The notes under the pieces were generated by a model. The model was not told the origin of the DNA. It made no database searches and was given only the letters and a program-made list of their open reading frames with translations. The position numbers and the translations under genes are program-made. Below are positions 11,587-19,883 of a DNA stretch of 64,000 nt, piece by piece (within the stretch, counting starts at the first letter, position 1; every line of letters starts with the position of its first letter). The DNA is from Pyropia yezoensis (taxonomy: Eukaryota > Rhodophyta > Bangiophyceae > Bangiales > Bangiaceae), in contig CM020620.1 of the NCBI GenBank assembly GCA_009829735.1, forward strand, positions 26,072,951 through 26,136,950, given 5' to 3'.

Positions 11587-12157
11587 TGTGGTATAAAACT
11601 CGATCCTCTCAGACACGTGTCAATATCCCTCGGGGGAAAGGGACAGGTAACACAGAAAGGGGAACTACGAGAATGGTATGCCTGTTGCCTCACGTGCCTG
11701 CTCGCAGAGCAAACAGATACGCACGGTAGTGCACACGGGGAAGAGGAAAGCAAACGCGCAGTTGTCTTTTTCCTGAGGGCGCGGGCCAAGGGCGCCTCGC
11801 TGTCCCTCTTAACGTGCATCGGGGGGAGCCTCGGCACGTTGGCCAGGTAGCCCCCCCATAACCCCGAGTGGCCCCGACCCGAGTCTAACCTCGTCAGGTC
11901 GGGGGCCACTATCACTACTAATTCTATTCCCACTCACTAATCTCACACTCAAATTCTCTCAAATCAAGTCCCTCACAAGTATGCAAAAACCCATCAGCAA
12001 TCCCTCTCTCACGTGTGGATAGCGTAGTCCACCGCATCCCAGTGCCGGGCACGGGCCACGGCCGCCAACCATCACCACACGGCGGGCGTGTTCTGGCACC
12101 TGATGCCCTCTGGTTGTAGTCCCGGGTCGGCGCCAAGTCGGGGCCAGGGATGCTACA
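11587..12157 (-). repeat. 5' LTR of element A
   Basis: 571 bp, TGTAGCA...ACCACA, followed inward by TATT and the primer binding site. It is almost identical to the 3' copy at 2508-3078. Its outer edge abuts the GACGT duplication at 12158-12162. Confidence 0.95.
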
Positions 12158-12455
12158 GACGTAACGGCTGCCAGAGCGCGACGCGCCCTACGACGGGCGT
12201 GGCGCTCTGCGTCTTCCTTAACCTTAAGCTCTGCGGCGGCGGCCTGAATCAGCCGTCAAAAATCCCCTGCCCGTTGGGCATATTGCACCACCAGCTCAAT
12301 AGGAGCATGAGGGTGGTCAGCTACGTAGTTCCGCACCTCGTGCCAAATCTCCCACCATGTGCCTTGCATAAAGCGGGCTCGGACCTGGCCCGAAGTTTGT
12401 ATGTTTCCACACTTAGCGTGGAGTTCCATGAGACGGCGGTGAAACCCCGTCTCTG
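12158..12455 (-). pseudogene. Element O gag, middle piece between insertions A and B
   Basis: Minus-strand translation gives a gag capsid C-terminal segment (FHRRLMELHAKCGNI, VRARFMQGTWWEIWHEVRNYVADHPHAPIELVVQYAQRAGDF), then an in-frame TGA near 12258-12262 and an Arg/Ala-rich stretch. On the right it joins 23155 once element B is removed (CTCTG duplication); on the left it joins 2507 once A is removed. Confidence 0.88.
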
Positions 12456-12818
12456 TGTAGCAACATGGTTGTCCGTATTGTGACCCTAATATCAGGGGGG
12501 CTACTTCTAACCCTTAACTTTCAATTTGATAGTTCGTACTGGTCACGGTATCTATAAGTTACGTATGACCAGAGGGACTTGCATCTTGGGGTGAAGGGTA
12601 GTTAGTAGTGTCTCCGAGGGTTTATAACGAGGGGGCCGGTGGCGAATCCACCGCCGGCCAAGGTAGAACAACAAACACCTCCCATTTGGGCTCCCATCTT
12701 GGTCCCGTGGCTTGCGCTCCAAGGACAGCAACCTTGGCCTCCCGGTGACGTTGGTGCCGATCCCCCTTGGTGAGTGTTCCCTGAGAGTGGACGTGCGACG
12801 GATCCCTATTGTGCTACA
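12456..12818 (+). repeat. 5' LTR of element B
   Basis: 363 bp, TGTAGCAAC...GTGCTACA. It matches 22792-23154 except for three substitutions, and D (363 bp) and H (362 bp) carry diverged copies. Confidence 0.95.
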
Positions 12819-12819
12819 T

Positions 12820-12837
12820 TGGTGGAGCAGCAGGGGA
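12820..12837 (+). other. Primer binding site of element B
   Basis: TGGTGGAGCAGCAGGGGA, one base inside the 5' LTR. The implied tRNA 3' end has discriminator A, an acceptor 3' strand CTGCTCC and a T-stem that pairs properly, so it is a believable tRNA end. It is not the initiator-Met site (TGGTATCAGAGC) common in plant and animal elements. Confidence 0.9.
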
Positions 12838-13043
12838 CGGGTTTCCGTCACCCTTGTGGTGACGCCGTCTTCGGCCCTGGCACACGGATAGGGATCCGGT
12901 CCTTTTCTTGTACTCGTGGTGTTGCGACCTGATCGATTGTGTTGAGATTTTACCTGTGACTGTGATCTACTGTTACTCTCCCCAATCTACCCCCTCGCTC
13001 TCTTGTTCGTGGTGATTGATACGTCGGTTGACTGATTGTGACC

Positions 13044-15227
13044 ATGTCTACCCAAGAGACGGGGAACGTTCAAGATGACGGATCGGCGTCGACGCCGACC
13101 CCGGAGGTGACTACGGGAACCGGGATCGGGAACCCGATCGATAACATTGAGACGCCAATGCTTTCCGGTGCCGGATCGACGTTTGGCACGGCTCGGACGG
13201 CAGGAGGCGGGGGCCCGCCTCAACTGTCGTCGACCGACCTCACTCCGCCGCCTCCTTCACCAGGGGATTCCCTGATGGCATCGTTGGCCCGCATCGAGGC
13301 CCGGTTTTCCGGGCTCGACGCCCGTCAAGATCGGACGGAGGACGCAATGGCAGTGTTGATGTCAACACGGCACACGACGGGACCCCGTCGTGTTCCTCCC
13401 ACACCGGTACGGTTCGAACCGGCCGGACTACTTTCGGAGTCCACCAGGGTCAACCCCTGTGTTGCTACTCCTGGACAACCCCCGGACACAATGGGGTATG
13501 GGTCCGACTCGTCGGCAGAGTTGGAACGGAGTCACACGGAGCGATACGCTCGGAGCACCCGAAGCGGACTCCGCGGACACGACCCGGCGGATACGTACGC
13601 CGGGGGAGAGTCGGTTATTGGAGGAGGGGGTACCCTCTCGCAGTACCCCCACGACGAAGGAGGCCCGGCAACTCGGGTTCCCGAGGTGCCGACGCCTGAA
13701 GTACCATCTTCAGTGGTGGAATCTATGACCGCGCAGGTAACTGCGAGCCTACTGAAGCGGATGGAGTCCGATGAGTTCGCTCATCAACTGGCTAAGCGAC
13801 TGGATATCCAGGACGCTGACACGGAGATCGTCAACGAGGTCTTCCGGTCGGTTCTTACTCCGGAACGTTATCGTTTGGAGGACCGCTCTACCACCGTATC
13901 GGAATCGATGCGTAATACGTCGCATCGGGCTATCCGCTCTATGCAGACCCTTATGAAGGGAGTCCCTATGTTCGGGGGGCCGAACGGACGCCCGTTGGCA
14001 GTCATCGGCTTCTTGACTAGCTTCAAGGCAGCCGCAGACAAGGCGCTCGGTAACGAGGGGCTGGCCCTGGAGATCCTCCCGTTCTTTGTTGATGAACGGG
14101 TGCGAGGCATTCTTCGCCAGGCATCCCCGATGCCGGGAATGAGGGTCGCGGCCACCCCCATGGATTACCGTGGGATATTGAAGGAGCTGCTGAGCAGCTA
14201 CCTCAGTGAGGACAAGTGCGAGGACCACTATCGGGCCCTTCGCACTGCCACCGCCCAGTCCTGGGAGGATGAGGAGATGTTTGGACGCCGGATCCAAGAG
14301 CTCGACTACGAGCTGGGGAAGCTCCTCGGAGAAGGGGAGCTACGGGCCATCCTGTTCGCAGGAGTACCCAACTACGTGCGGATATCCGCACGGGGCGCCA
14401 ACACGGCACGGACGAACTTCAGTCGACTGATGCATATGTGCAAGTCCCTAGGGGACGCCTACCGGGCTCTACACCCGGAGTGTGCCTTGGCCCCGAAGCC
14501 CAAGGGTGAGGGAGGCAAGCCCAGTCTTACCCCGGTACCGAGGCAAGAGAAGGTGGAACGTAAGGCCGCACCAGTACTGGTGGCGACCGAACATACCCCT
14601 ATTGGTGAGGGTGACCCTCTGGTCGACCAACAGGGCCACCTGTTGCTACCGGCGACGCCGGTGATTGATGAACATGGTACGGTAGCGTACATCGCCCCGG
14701 CTGGAACCCAGTTCCAGGTCAACGAAGGAACGGGACGGCGCGTCCCGTATGTGCGGACTACGGGGTACTCCCCGGTGACGGGTAACCCTCACCAACCCTT
14801 GCCAACATGGGCGGTGCGCACGGAGGCACCCCCGCAGATTGCGGGCCGACCCAACCGGTTGGGGGAGTCCATGTTCCGGTTGACCCAAGGACCCAAGGCC
14901 TACCAGGGAGCAGGCACTCGGGCGCCCGGGGGAGGCAACCGTAGCTACGGGGCTACCCCGATGCGACCTCAAGGGGGGACCGGCACGTCCGGATGTATGT
15001 TGTGTGGGGATCCCCAGCACTGGGTGTCTTCCTGCCCACTCATCCCCGAGGAGTCTCGGCGGGCAGCGGCGCAACGCAAGGCATCCACCGGGGGGTATCC
15101 CGCCCGAGCACCCGGACCCGCACCGGGTAGGCAGCCAGCTCCAGGTGGAGTACTGGCCGTCGAGGGGGCACCTCCTCAGCCGGATGTCCCGGCGGACAGC
15201 ACCCTACCAAGGGCGGGAAACGAGTAA
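13044..15227 (+). CDS. Element B gag
   Basis: The protein is 727 aa. The ATG at 13044 is preferred to the GTG two codons upstream. The first ~230 residues are hydrophilic and of low complexity. A capsid-like helical region follows (about residues 245-480, including MESDEFAHQLAKRLDIQD, FLTSFKAAADKAL and SWEDEEMFGRRIQELDYEL), then a Pro/Gly-rich linker and one CCHC knuckle near 14994-15036 (CMLCGDPQHWVSSC). D and H carry the same protein in broken form. It ends in GGA AAC GAG TAA with pol open in the -1 frame. Confidence 0.92.
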   Translation: MSTQETGNVQDDGSASTPTPEVTTGTGIGNPIDNIETPMLSGAGSTFGTARTAGGGGPPQLSSTDLTPPPPSPGDSLMASLARIEARFSGLDARQDRTEDAMAVLMSTRHTTGPRRVPPTPVRFEPAGLLSESTRVNPCVATPGQPPDTMGYGSDSSAELERSHTERYARSTRSGLRGHDPADTYAGGESVIGGGGTLSQYPHDEGGPATRVPEVPTPEVPSSVVESMTAQVTASLLKRMESDEFAHQLAKRLDIQDADTEIVNEVFRSVLTPERYRLEDRSTTVSESMRNTSHRAIRSMQTLMKGVPMFGGPNGRPLAVIGFLTSFKAAADKALGNEGLALEILPFFVDERVRGILRQASPMPGMRVAATPMDYRGILKELLSSYLSEDKCEDHYRALRTATAQSWEDEEMFGRRIQELDYELGKLLGEGELRAILFAGVPNYVRISARGANTARTNFSRLMHMCKSLGDAYRALHPECALAPKPKGEGGKPSLTPVPRQEKVERKAAPVLVATEHTPIGEGDPLVDQQGHLLLPATPVIDEHGTVAYIAPAGTQFQVNEGTGRRVPYVRTTGYSPVTGNPHQPLPTWAVRTEAPPQIAGRPNRLGESMFRLTQGPKAYQGAGTRAPGGGNRSYGATPMRPQGGTGTSGCMLCGDPQHWVSSCPLIPEESRRAAAQRKASTGGYPARAPGPAPGRQPAPGGVLAVEGAPPQPDVPADSTLPRAGNE
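15215..15221 (+). promoter_or_regulatory. Slippery heptamer GGGAAAC of element B
   Basis: It reads G-GGA-AAC in the gag frame, one codon before the TAA at 15225-15227. The pol frame is -1 and open across the site. A short TGACC/GGTCA stem is possible about 15 bases downstream. Confidence 0.7.
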
Positions 15228-15235
15228 GAGGAAGG

Positions 15236-18200
15236 ATGACCGGGGGGCGCTGGGGTCACCCAAGCAAGCCACCCCGGAGTACCGCGGGGAAAGCCCCACG
15301 GAGAGCGCGGTTGAGCCGACGCCGCATCAACCCCCGGGTACACCTTCCGGCCCCGACGACACGGCGTCAGGGGATTGATGACCAACCTCCAAGGTTGGGA
15401 GGAGAGGACGGGAAGCCCCGTCACGTTGAACCAGACAAGGGCCCTGTTCAGGATGCCCGAGCTACACCGGATATCGGTGTAGGACATGTGTTGTTTACCT
15501 TGGAGAACTTCAAGGTATCAGCCACACTGGGGGTTGACCCCCAGTCGACACGATCGTACTACCCTGTACTGGACACAGGGGCTGGACCCAACCTTATCCG
15601 GAAGGATACCCCCCCGGACAAGTGGCTTCCACGAGTCAGAGTGACTCGGGGACCCACCATCAAGGACGCGAATGGTCGACTCATTCGTACGACCGCAGCG
15701 ATGTCGCTGCAGGTTACCATCGGGGATCTCACCACGGAAGTTGACTTCCTGGTATGTGAAACGCTATCGGTGCCCTGCATACTGGGGTGCACCTTCATCA
15801 ACGTTCACGTTGATGCAATCCGGCCAGGCCGGAGGACCGTCGAGCTTCAAGAAGCCGACGGGACGAAGCGAGGACACACGGCTATCGTCAGGGACCTGAC
15901 GCTACAAGGAAGCCACGTTAACGTGGCTGAGGTGTACGCAAGCGTCGAGCCGAAGACACTTCGGTTGGCCAAGCGAACTCGCTTTGAGCCGTTGTCAGAG
16001 ACAGTCCTCCCGGTTAACTGTGACCTCGCAGGCATCTGCAGAGTCCAGTCCAACCTACGGACGTACAAGCGCCATGGGTTGACCATGGCCAACGGTCTCA
16101 TAGACCTCCCAGCAGGAGGGTCGTCCCTCCTAGTGATGGCGAACTACCGCCGTAAGGCAGTCACCCTCCCGAAGGGAACTATCCTCGGGATTGCCGAACT
16201 CTACGAAGGAGATATCCTTACCCCTGATAAGGAAGGTCAAGTGGAACCACTTGAAGTACTGGCGGTCGCCGAGACCACCGAGCGACAGCAACCCGATGAC
16301 GGGAAGCCTAACCCATCGGCGGCTCCGGCGGACCTGCCGCCAATGGACCAAGAGGCCTTGAAGGCACTGGCCGAGGCTGACCTCGACCACCTTCCCCCTT
16401 CGGTAGCCGAAGGGGTACGACGGATGCTAAGAAAGCATGACGTTATGTGGACAGGCGGGGCCTTGGGGACCATTGGGGCAACCCAACATCGTATAGACCT
16501 GGTACCAGGCGCACGACCCGCCCGGTCACAACCGCACCGAGCGGGACCTATGCAACGAGAGATCGTTGATGGAGAAGTGAAGAGGATGAGTGAAGCTAAG
16601 GTGATCCGACCTTCGATGTCGGAATGGGGTGCCCCAGTCGTTATTGTGCCGAAGAAGGATCAAACCCCTCGGTTTTGCATCGATTATCGACGCCTCAACT
16701 TGGTTACCAAGAAGGACTCATACCCTTTACCAAGGATGGATGAATGCATCGACTCCCTGGGGGAGGCTACGGTGTTTACCACCATCGACTGCAACGCCGG
16801 ATACTGGCAGATCCCGGTGGCGGACGAGGATATCCCCAAGACGGCATTCGTCTGTCACAGTGGAGTGTACGAGTTCCTAAGGATGCCCTTCGGATTGTCC
16901 AACGCCCCCGCTACATTCCAGCGGGCTATCGACATCATACTGTCGGGGGTGAAGTGGCGTAACTGCCTAGTGTACCTCGATGACGTCATCGTCTTCTCGC
17001 GTAACATGGATGACCATGTACAACATGTTGACGAGGTACTCACCCTCTTGAGGAACGCCGGGGTAACCCTGCGTCTGAAGAAGTGCGCCTTCTTCCAACA
17101 GACGGTCGAATATCTGGGCCACCAGATAACCCCTGGTAAACTAGGGGTACTCGAAGCCAATACCCGGGCACTCCGGGATGCCCGGTTCCCTAACACCCAG
17201 ACGCAGCTCAAGAGCTTCCTGGGAATGTGCAATGTATACCGACGGTTCGTCAAGGACTTCGCTCGGATAGCTAAACCGTTAACGGTTCTTACGAGCAGTA
17301 CCTTACCCAAGGTACTCCAACCCCCCTCGCCTAGCGAAGAGGAGGCATTCGAGTCGCTGAAGCGAGCCCTACTAGCCCCACCCGTCCTTGCGTTACCGCA
17401 TAGACGGGGTACCTTCGTCATCGATGTCGATGCGTGTGATACACAAGTGGGATGCACCCTGTTACAGGGAGAGACGTTGATCGGTACCGATAACGTTATC
17501 CCGGACCTACGTCCGGTAGGGTACTTCAGCCGGACACTCAACCCGGCTGAGCGGAACTATAGTGCCACCGAGCGTGAATGCCTCGGAGTTATATGGGCAG
17601 TGCAACTGCTCCGTCCATACCTGGAAGGCTCCAGGTTCATCGTGAGGTCCGACCACGAACCCCTACGATGGCTCCTCAACCTTGGTGACAAGGATTCCGA
17701 TAGCCATGGGAGGCTAGCCCGATGGAGGCTGAAGATGGCCGAGCACGACTACCGCACGGTGTATAAGGCTGGGTCAACCCACCACCTCGGAGACGCGTTG
17801 TCTCGACTCGACACCCCGAGCGGGGATACCCGCCCGGTGGACGAGGACATCCCGGTAGTACCGGTGTGCATGGTGGGTAATGCTACCCAGGGTATGGCTG
17901 ACCATACCATGGCACACCTTGCGTGCCCATTGACCCTCGCGGACTTCCGCGAGGCACAGGCCAACGACGATGACTGTAGACGTCATCGTGCTAACCTCCT
18001 GGCCGGTACGGCCGGCATCTTCTCCGAGAACGAAGACGGACTCATATACCGGCGGGCACCCGCCGATGGACGACATCAAGTCGTGGTTCCCGTGTCCTTA
18101 CGGCAAGCCGTCATGAAACGAGAACATGAGAACCCTACAGCCGGACACCCGGGGGGTTCACGTATGTTCGCAGCAATGCGAAGGTTCTTCTACTGGCCAG

Positions 18201-19402
18201 CAATGGCCGTCGACGTGGTCGACCACGTACGGGGATGCCACCCCTGTGCACGTAACCGCATGAGTCTACATAGGCGGGCGTCTGCCATGAAGCTATTCCC
18301 ACCTGATGGGCCCAACGAGCAAGTCGCTATCGACATACTCGGGCCACTTCCGATAACGGAAGAAGGGAACAGGTACATCCTGGTCATGTCTGACCGCTTC
18401 ACTAAGCTGTCAAGAGCGGCAGCCATCCCGAATGATACGGCATACACGATCATGAACGCAGTGGTTGACCACTGGATCAGTGCATACGGAGTCATGAAGC
18501 AACTCCTCTCCGATAACGGAGCAAACCTTACGTCGGCATTCTGCACTAAGGTCCTGGGCATGTTCGGTATCGAACCACGTCGGGCATCCGACTACCACCC
18601 GCAGTCCAACGGGCAGGTGGAGCGGTTCAACCGCACCATCGTAAAGATGCTACAGTGCTACGTGGCCGAGCACACGAACACTTGGGACAGGCTTCTGTCC
18701 GTACTCACCCTGGCATACAATGCCAGGCCACATCGGAGCACAAACATTGCTCCGCTGGAGTGGGTCATGCCACTAGGCGTCGGTAACCTGACGCTGCCAC
18801 CCGGCAGGTGCACTCGGTATGATACACCGAAGGGCCGACCCGCCGAACGCATCCACCTAGCTTGGTTGGCCAAGCTATCGTGGATGATTCCTAAGCTCAA
18901 GGGTGCCCTTGACAGAACACAACTTCGGTATAAGAAGAACTTCGACGCCCGACTACGGGTGCGCAACGCAACCCTGGTAACAGGTGACTGGGTCTATATC
19001 AGACACCAGAAGCTCCGAGGGAACAAGCTTATGCAACCGGTCAAGGGACCGTACCAGATCCTCCACAGAGATGACCACTCTGTTATCTTACACTCCGATA
19101 CGGAGATCCAACGCATCAGTATGAATGATGTCACACCTGCTCCGAAGCCGGAACAGCCTCAGCCGGTACCGGCTGGGTTGCTACATGAAGCTCTTACAAC
19201 CCACCGGTCGGATGACCCGGTGGGACCGGATGGGATTCCATACCAAGTAGAGAGCGTGGTCGGACACACCGACCCGGACATACCAGGACCCTGGTACGTC
19301 AAGGTTATGTGGGTCGGATACGACTCACCCACCTGGGAACAGGCGGCGAATATACCCCGCCAACTCCTCATGCCGTACATGAGGCGACGACGCCTCCTGT
19401 AA
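15236..19402 (+). CDS. Element B pol: protease-RT-RNase H-integrase-chromodomain-like tail
   Basis: The 1388-residue intact frame encodes the replication and integration enzymes. The protease Asp is near residue 113 (LDTGAGPN). RT has APVVIVPK, PRFCIDYRRLN, TTIDCNAGYWQIP and YLDD at about 580-583. RNase H follows (DVDACDTQVG, TERECLGVIWA, RSDHEPLRWLL). Integrase has HHCC (REHENPTAGHPG, CHPCARNR) and DILGPLP, SDNGANLTS and NGQVERFN. The tail YQVESVVGHTD...YVKVMWVGYDSPTWEQ looks like a chromodomain. The first ATG is 9 bases past the gag stop, but the frame is open further up, so both frameshifting and re-initiation are possible. D holds a decayed copy. Confidence 0.95.
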   Translation: MTGGRWGHPSKPPRSTAGKAPRRARLSRRRINPRVHLPAPTTRRQGIDDQPPRLGGEDGKPRHVEPDKGPVQDARATPDIGVGHVLFTLENFKVSATLGVDPQSTRSYYPVLDTGAGPNLIRKDTPPDKWLPRVRVTRGPTIKDANGRLIRTTAAMSLQVTIGDLTTEVDFLVCETLSVPCILGCTFINVHVDAIRPGRRTVELQEADGTKRGHTAIVRDLTLQGSHVNVAEVYASVEPKTLRLAKRTRFEPLSETVLPVNCDLAGICRVQSNLRTYKRHGLTMANGLIDLPAGGSSLLVMANYRRKAVTLPKGTILGIAELYEGDILTPDKEGQVEPLEVLAVAETTERQQPDDGKPNPSAAPADLPPMDQEALKALAEADLDHLPPSVAEGVRRMLRKHDVMWTGGALGTIGATQHRIDLVPGARPARSQPHRAGPMQREIVDGEVKRMSEAKVIRPSMSEWGAPVVIVPKKDQTPRFCIDYRRLNLVTKKDSYPLPRMDECIDSLGEATVFTTIDCNAGYWQIPVADEDIPKTAFVCHSGVYEFLRMPFGLSNAPATFQRAIDIILSGVKWRNCLVYLDDVIVFSRNMDDHVQHVDEVLTLLRNAGVTLRLKKCAFFQQTVEYLGHQITPGKLGVLEANTRALRDARFPNTQTQLKSFLGMCNVYRRFVKDFARIAKPLTVLTSSTLPKVLQPPSPSEEEAFESLKRALLAPPVLALPHRRGTFVIDVDACDTQVGCTLLQGETLIGTDNVIPDLRPVGYFSRTLNPAERNYSATERECLGVIWAVQLLRPYLEGSRFIVRSDHEPLRWLLNLGDKDSDSHGRLARWRLKMAEHDYRTVYKAGSTHHLGDALSRLDTPSGDTRPVDEDIPVVPVCMVGNATQGMADHTMAHLACPLTLADFREAQANDDDCRRHRANLLAGTAGIFSENEDGLIYRRAPADGRHQVVVPVSLRQAVMKREHENPTAGHPGGSRMFAAMRRFFYWPAMAVDVVDHVRGCHPCARNRMSLHRRASAMKLFPPDGPNEQVAIDILGPLPITEEGNRYILVMSDRFTKLSRAAAIPNDTAYTIMNAVVDHWISAYGVMKQLLSDNGANLTSAFCTKVLGMFGIEPRRASDYHPQSNGQVERFNRTIVKMLQCYVAEHTNTWDRLLSVLTLAYNARPHRSTNIAPLEWVMPLGVGNLTLPPGRCTRYDTPKGRPAERIHLAWLAKLSWMIPKLKGALDRTQLRYKKNFDARLRVRNATLVTGDWVYIRHQKLRGNKLMQPVKGPYQILHRDDHSVILHSDTEIQRISMNDVTPAPKPEQPQPVPAGLLHEALTTHRSDDPVGPDGIPYQVESVVGHTDPDIPGPWYVKVMWVGYDSPTWEQAANIPRQLLMPYMRRRRLL

Positions 19403-19480
19403 CAACCCAACCGACACCGACTTCGGCTGTTGGGGGGTGAGGCTTATACCTACTAAGTAGGGTGTGACATGGTTACGGCA

Positions 19481-19570
19481 GACTTAGGTTTCTAAGTCAA
19501 ATCAGACTTAGGTTTCTAAGTCGAACCAAGCTTAGGTAACTAAGTAGAGCTAAGCTTAGGTAACTAAGTA
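19481..19570. repeat. Four 24-bp tandem repeats, each a hairpin
   Basis: GACTTAGGTTTCTAAGTC starts at 19481 and 19505, and AGCTTAGGTAACTAAGTA starts at 19529 and 19553, an exact 24-base period. Each unit folds on itself (CTTAG/CTAAG). The array lies between the convergent ends of pol (19402) and the antisense ORF (19884), in an otherwise gene-free 480 bases. Degenerate CTAAGT motifs lie at the same place in D (about 35740-35800). Confidence 0.85.
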
Positions 19571-19883
19571 AAAACCTGAACCTTAATAAGTTAACTTAAA
19601 GGTAAAGGCTAACTCCGATAATATCGAAGTAACTAGGGAGCTTACACGGGAGGATGACCTCCCCAAGCCAAGACACAAAGTGAGGGAGGATAACCTCCCC
19701 AAGCATGAACCAACCGGAAGAAGTTGGGCGGGAGGCAAGGCACCACTGAGCCAGAAGGGGTACTCCCCAGGGCAGCAAACAGAGGCAAGCAATGCCCCCA
19801 GCGGGGGATGAGTTTATACTCACTACTACCCGGCGACCATAAGGGTTGCCGGGGCCCTCTCCCTCACAAACAAATAGCACTCC

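Larger units (their letters stand above)
2508..12157 (-). mobile_element. Element A: complete Ty3/gypsy retrotransposon (family 1)
   Basis: The 9,650-bp element is bounded by 571-bp LTRs (11587-12157 as 5' LTR, 2508-3078 as 3' LTR) that start TGTAGCA and end ACCACA. The 5-bp duplication GACGT flanks it at 2503-2507 and 12158-12162. I count three differences between the LTRs, all transitions, so the insertion is recent. Order along the minus strand: PBS, gag, pol in the -1 frame, an antisense ORF, then a purine tract (AGGGAGGGAG) next to the 3' LTR. It interrupts element O gag. It is damaged by a nonsense codon in RT and two TAGs in the antisense ORF. Confidence 0.97.

Noticed and set aside
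19481-19570. CRISPR-like array
   Set aside because: Four head-to-tail 24-bp hairpins with no variable spacers, inside a eukaryotic retrotransposon.
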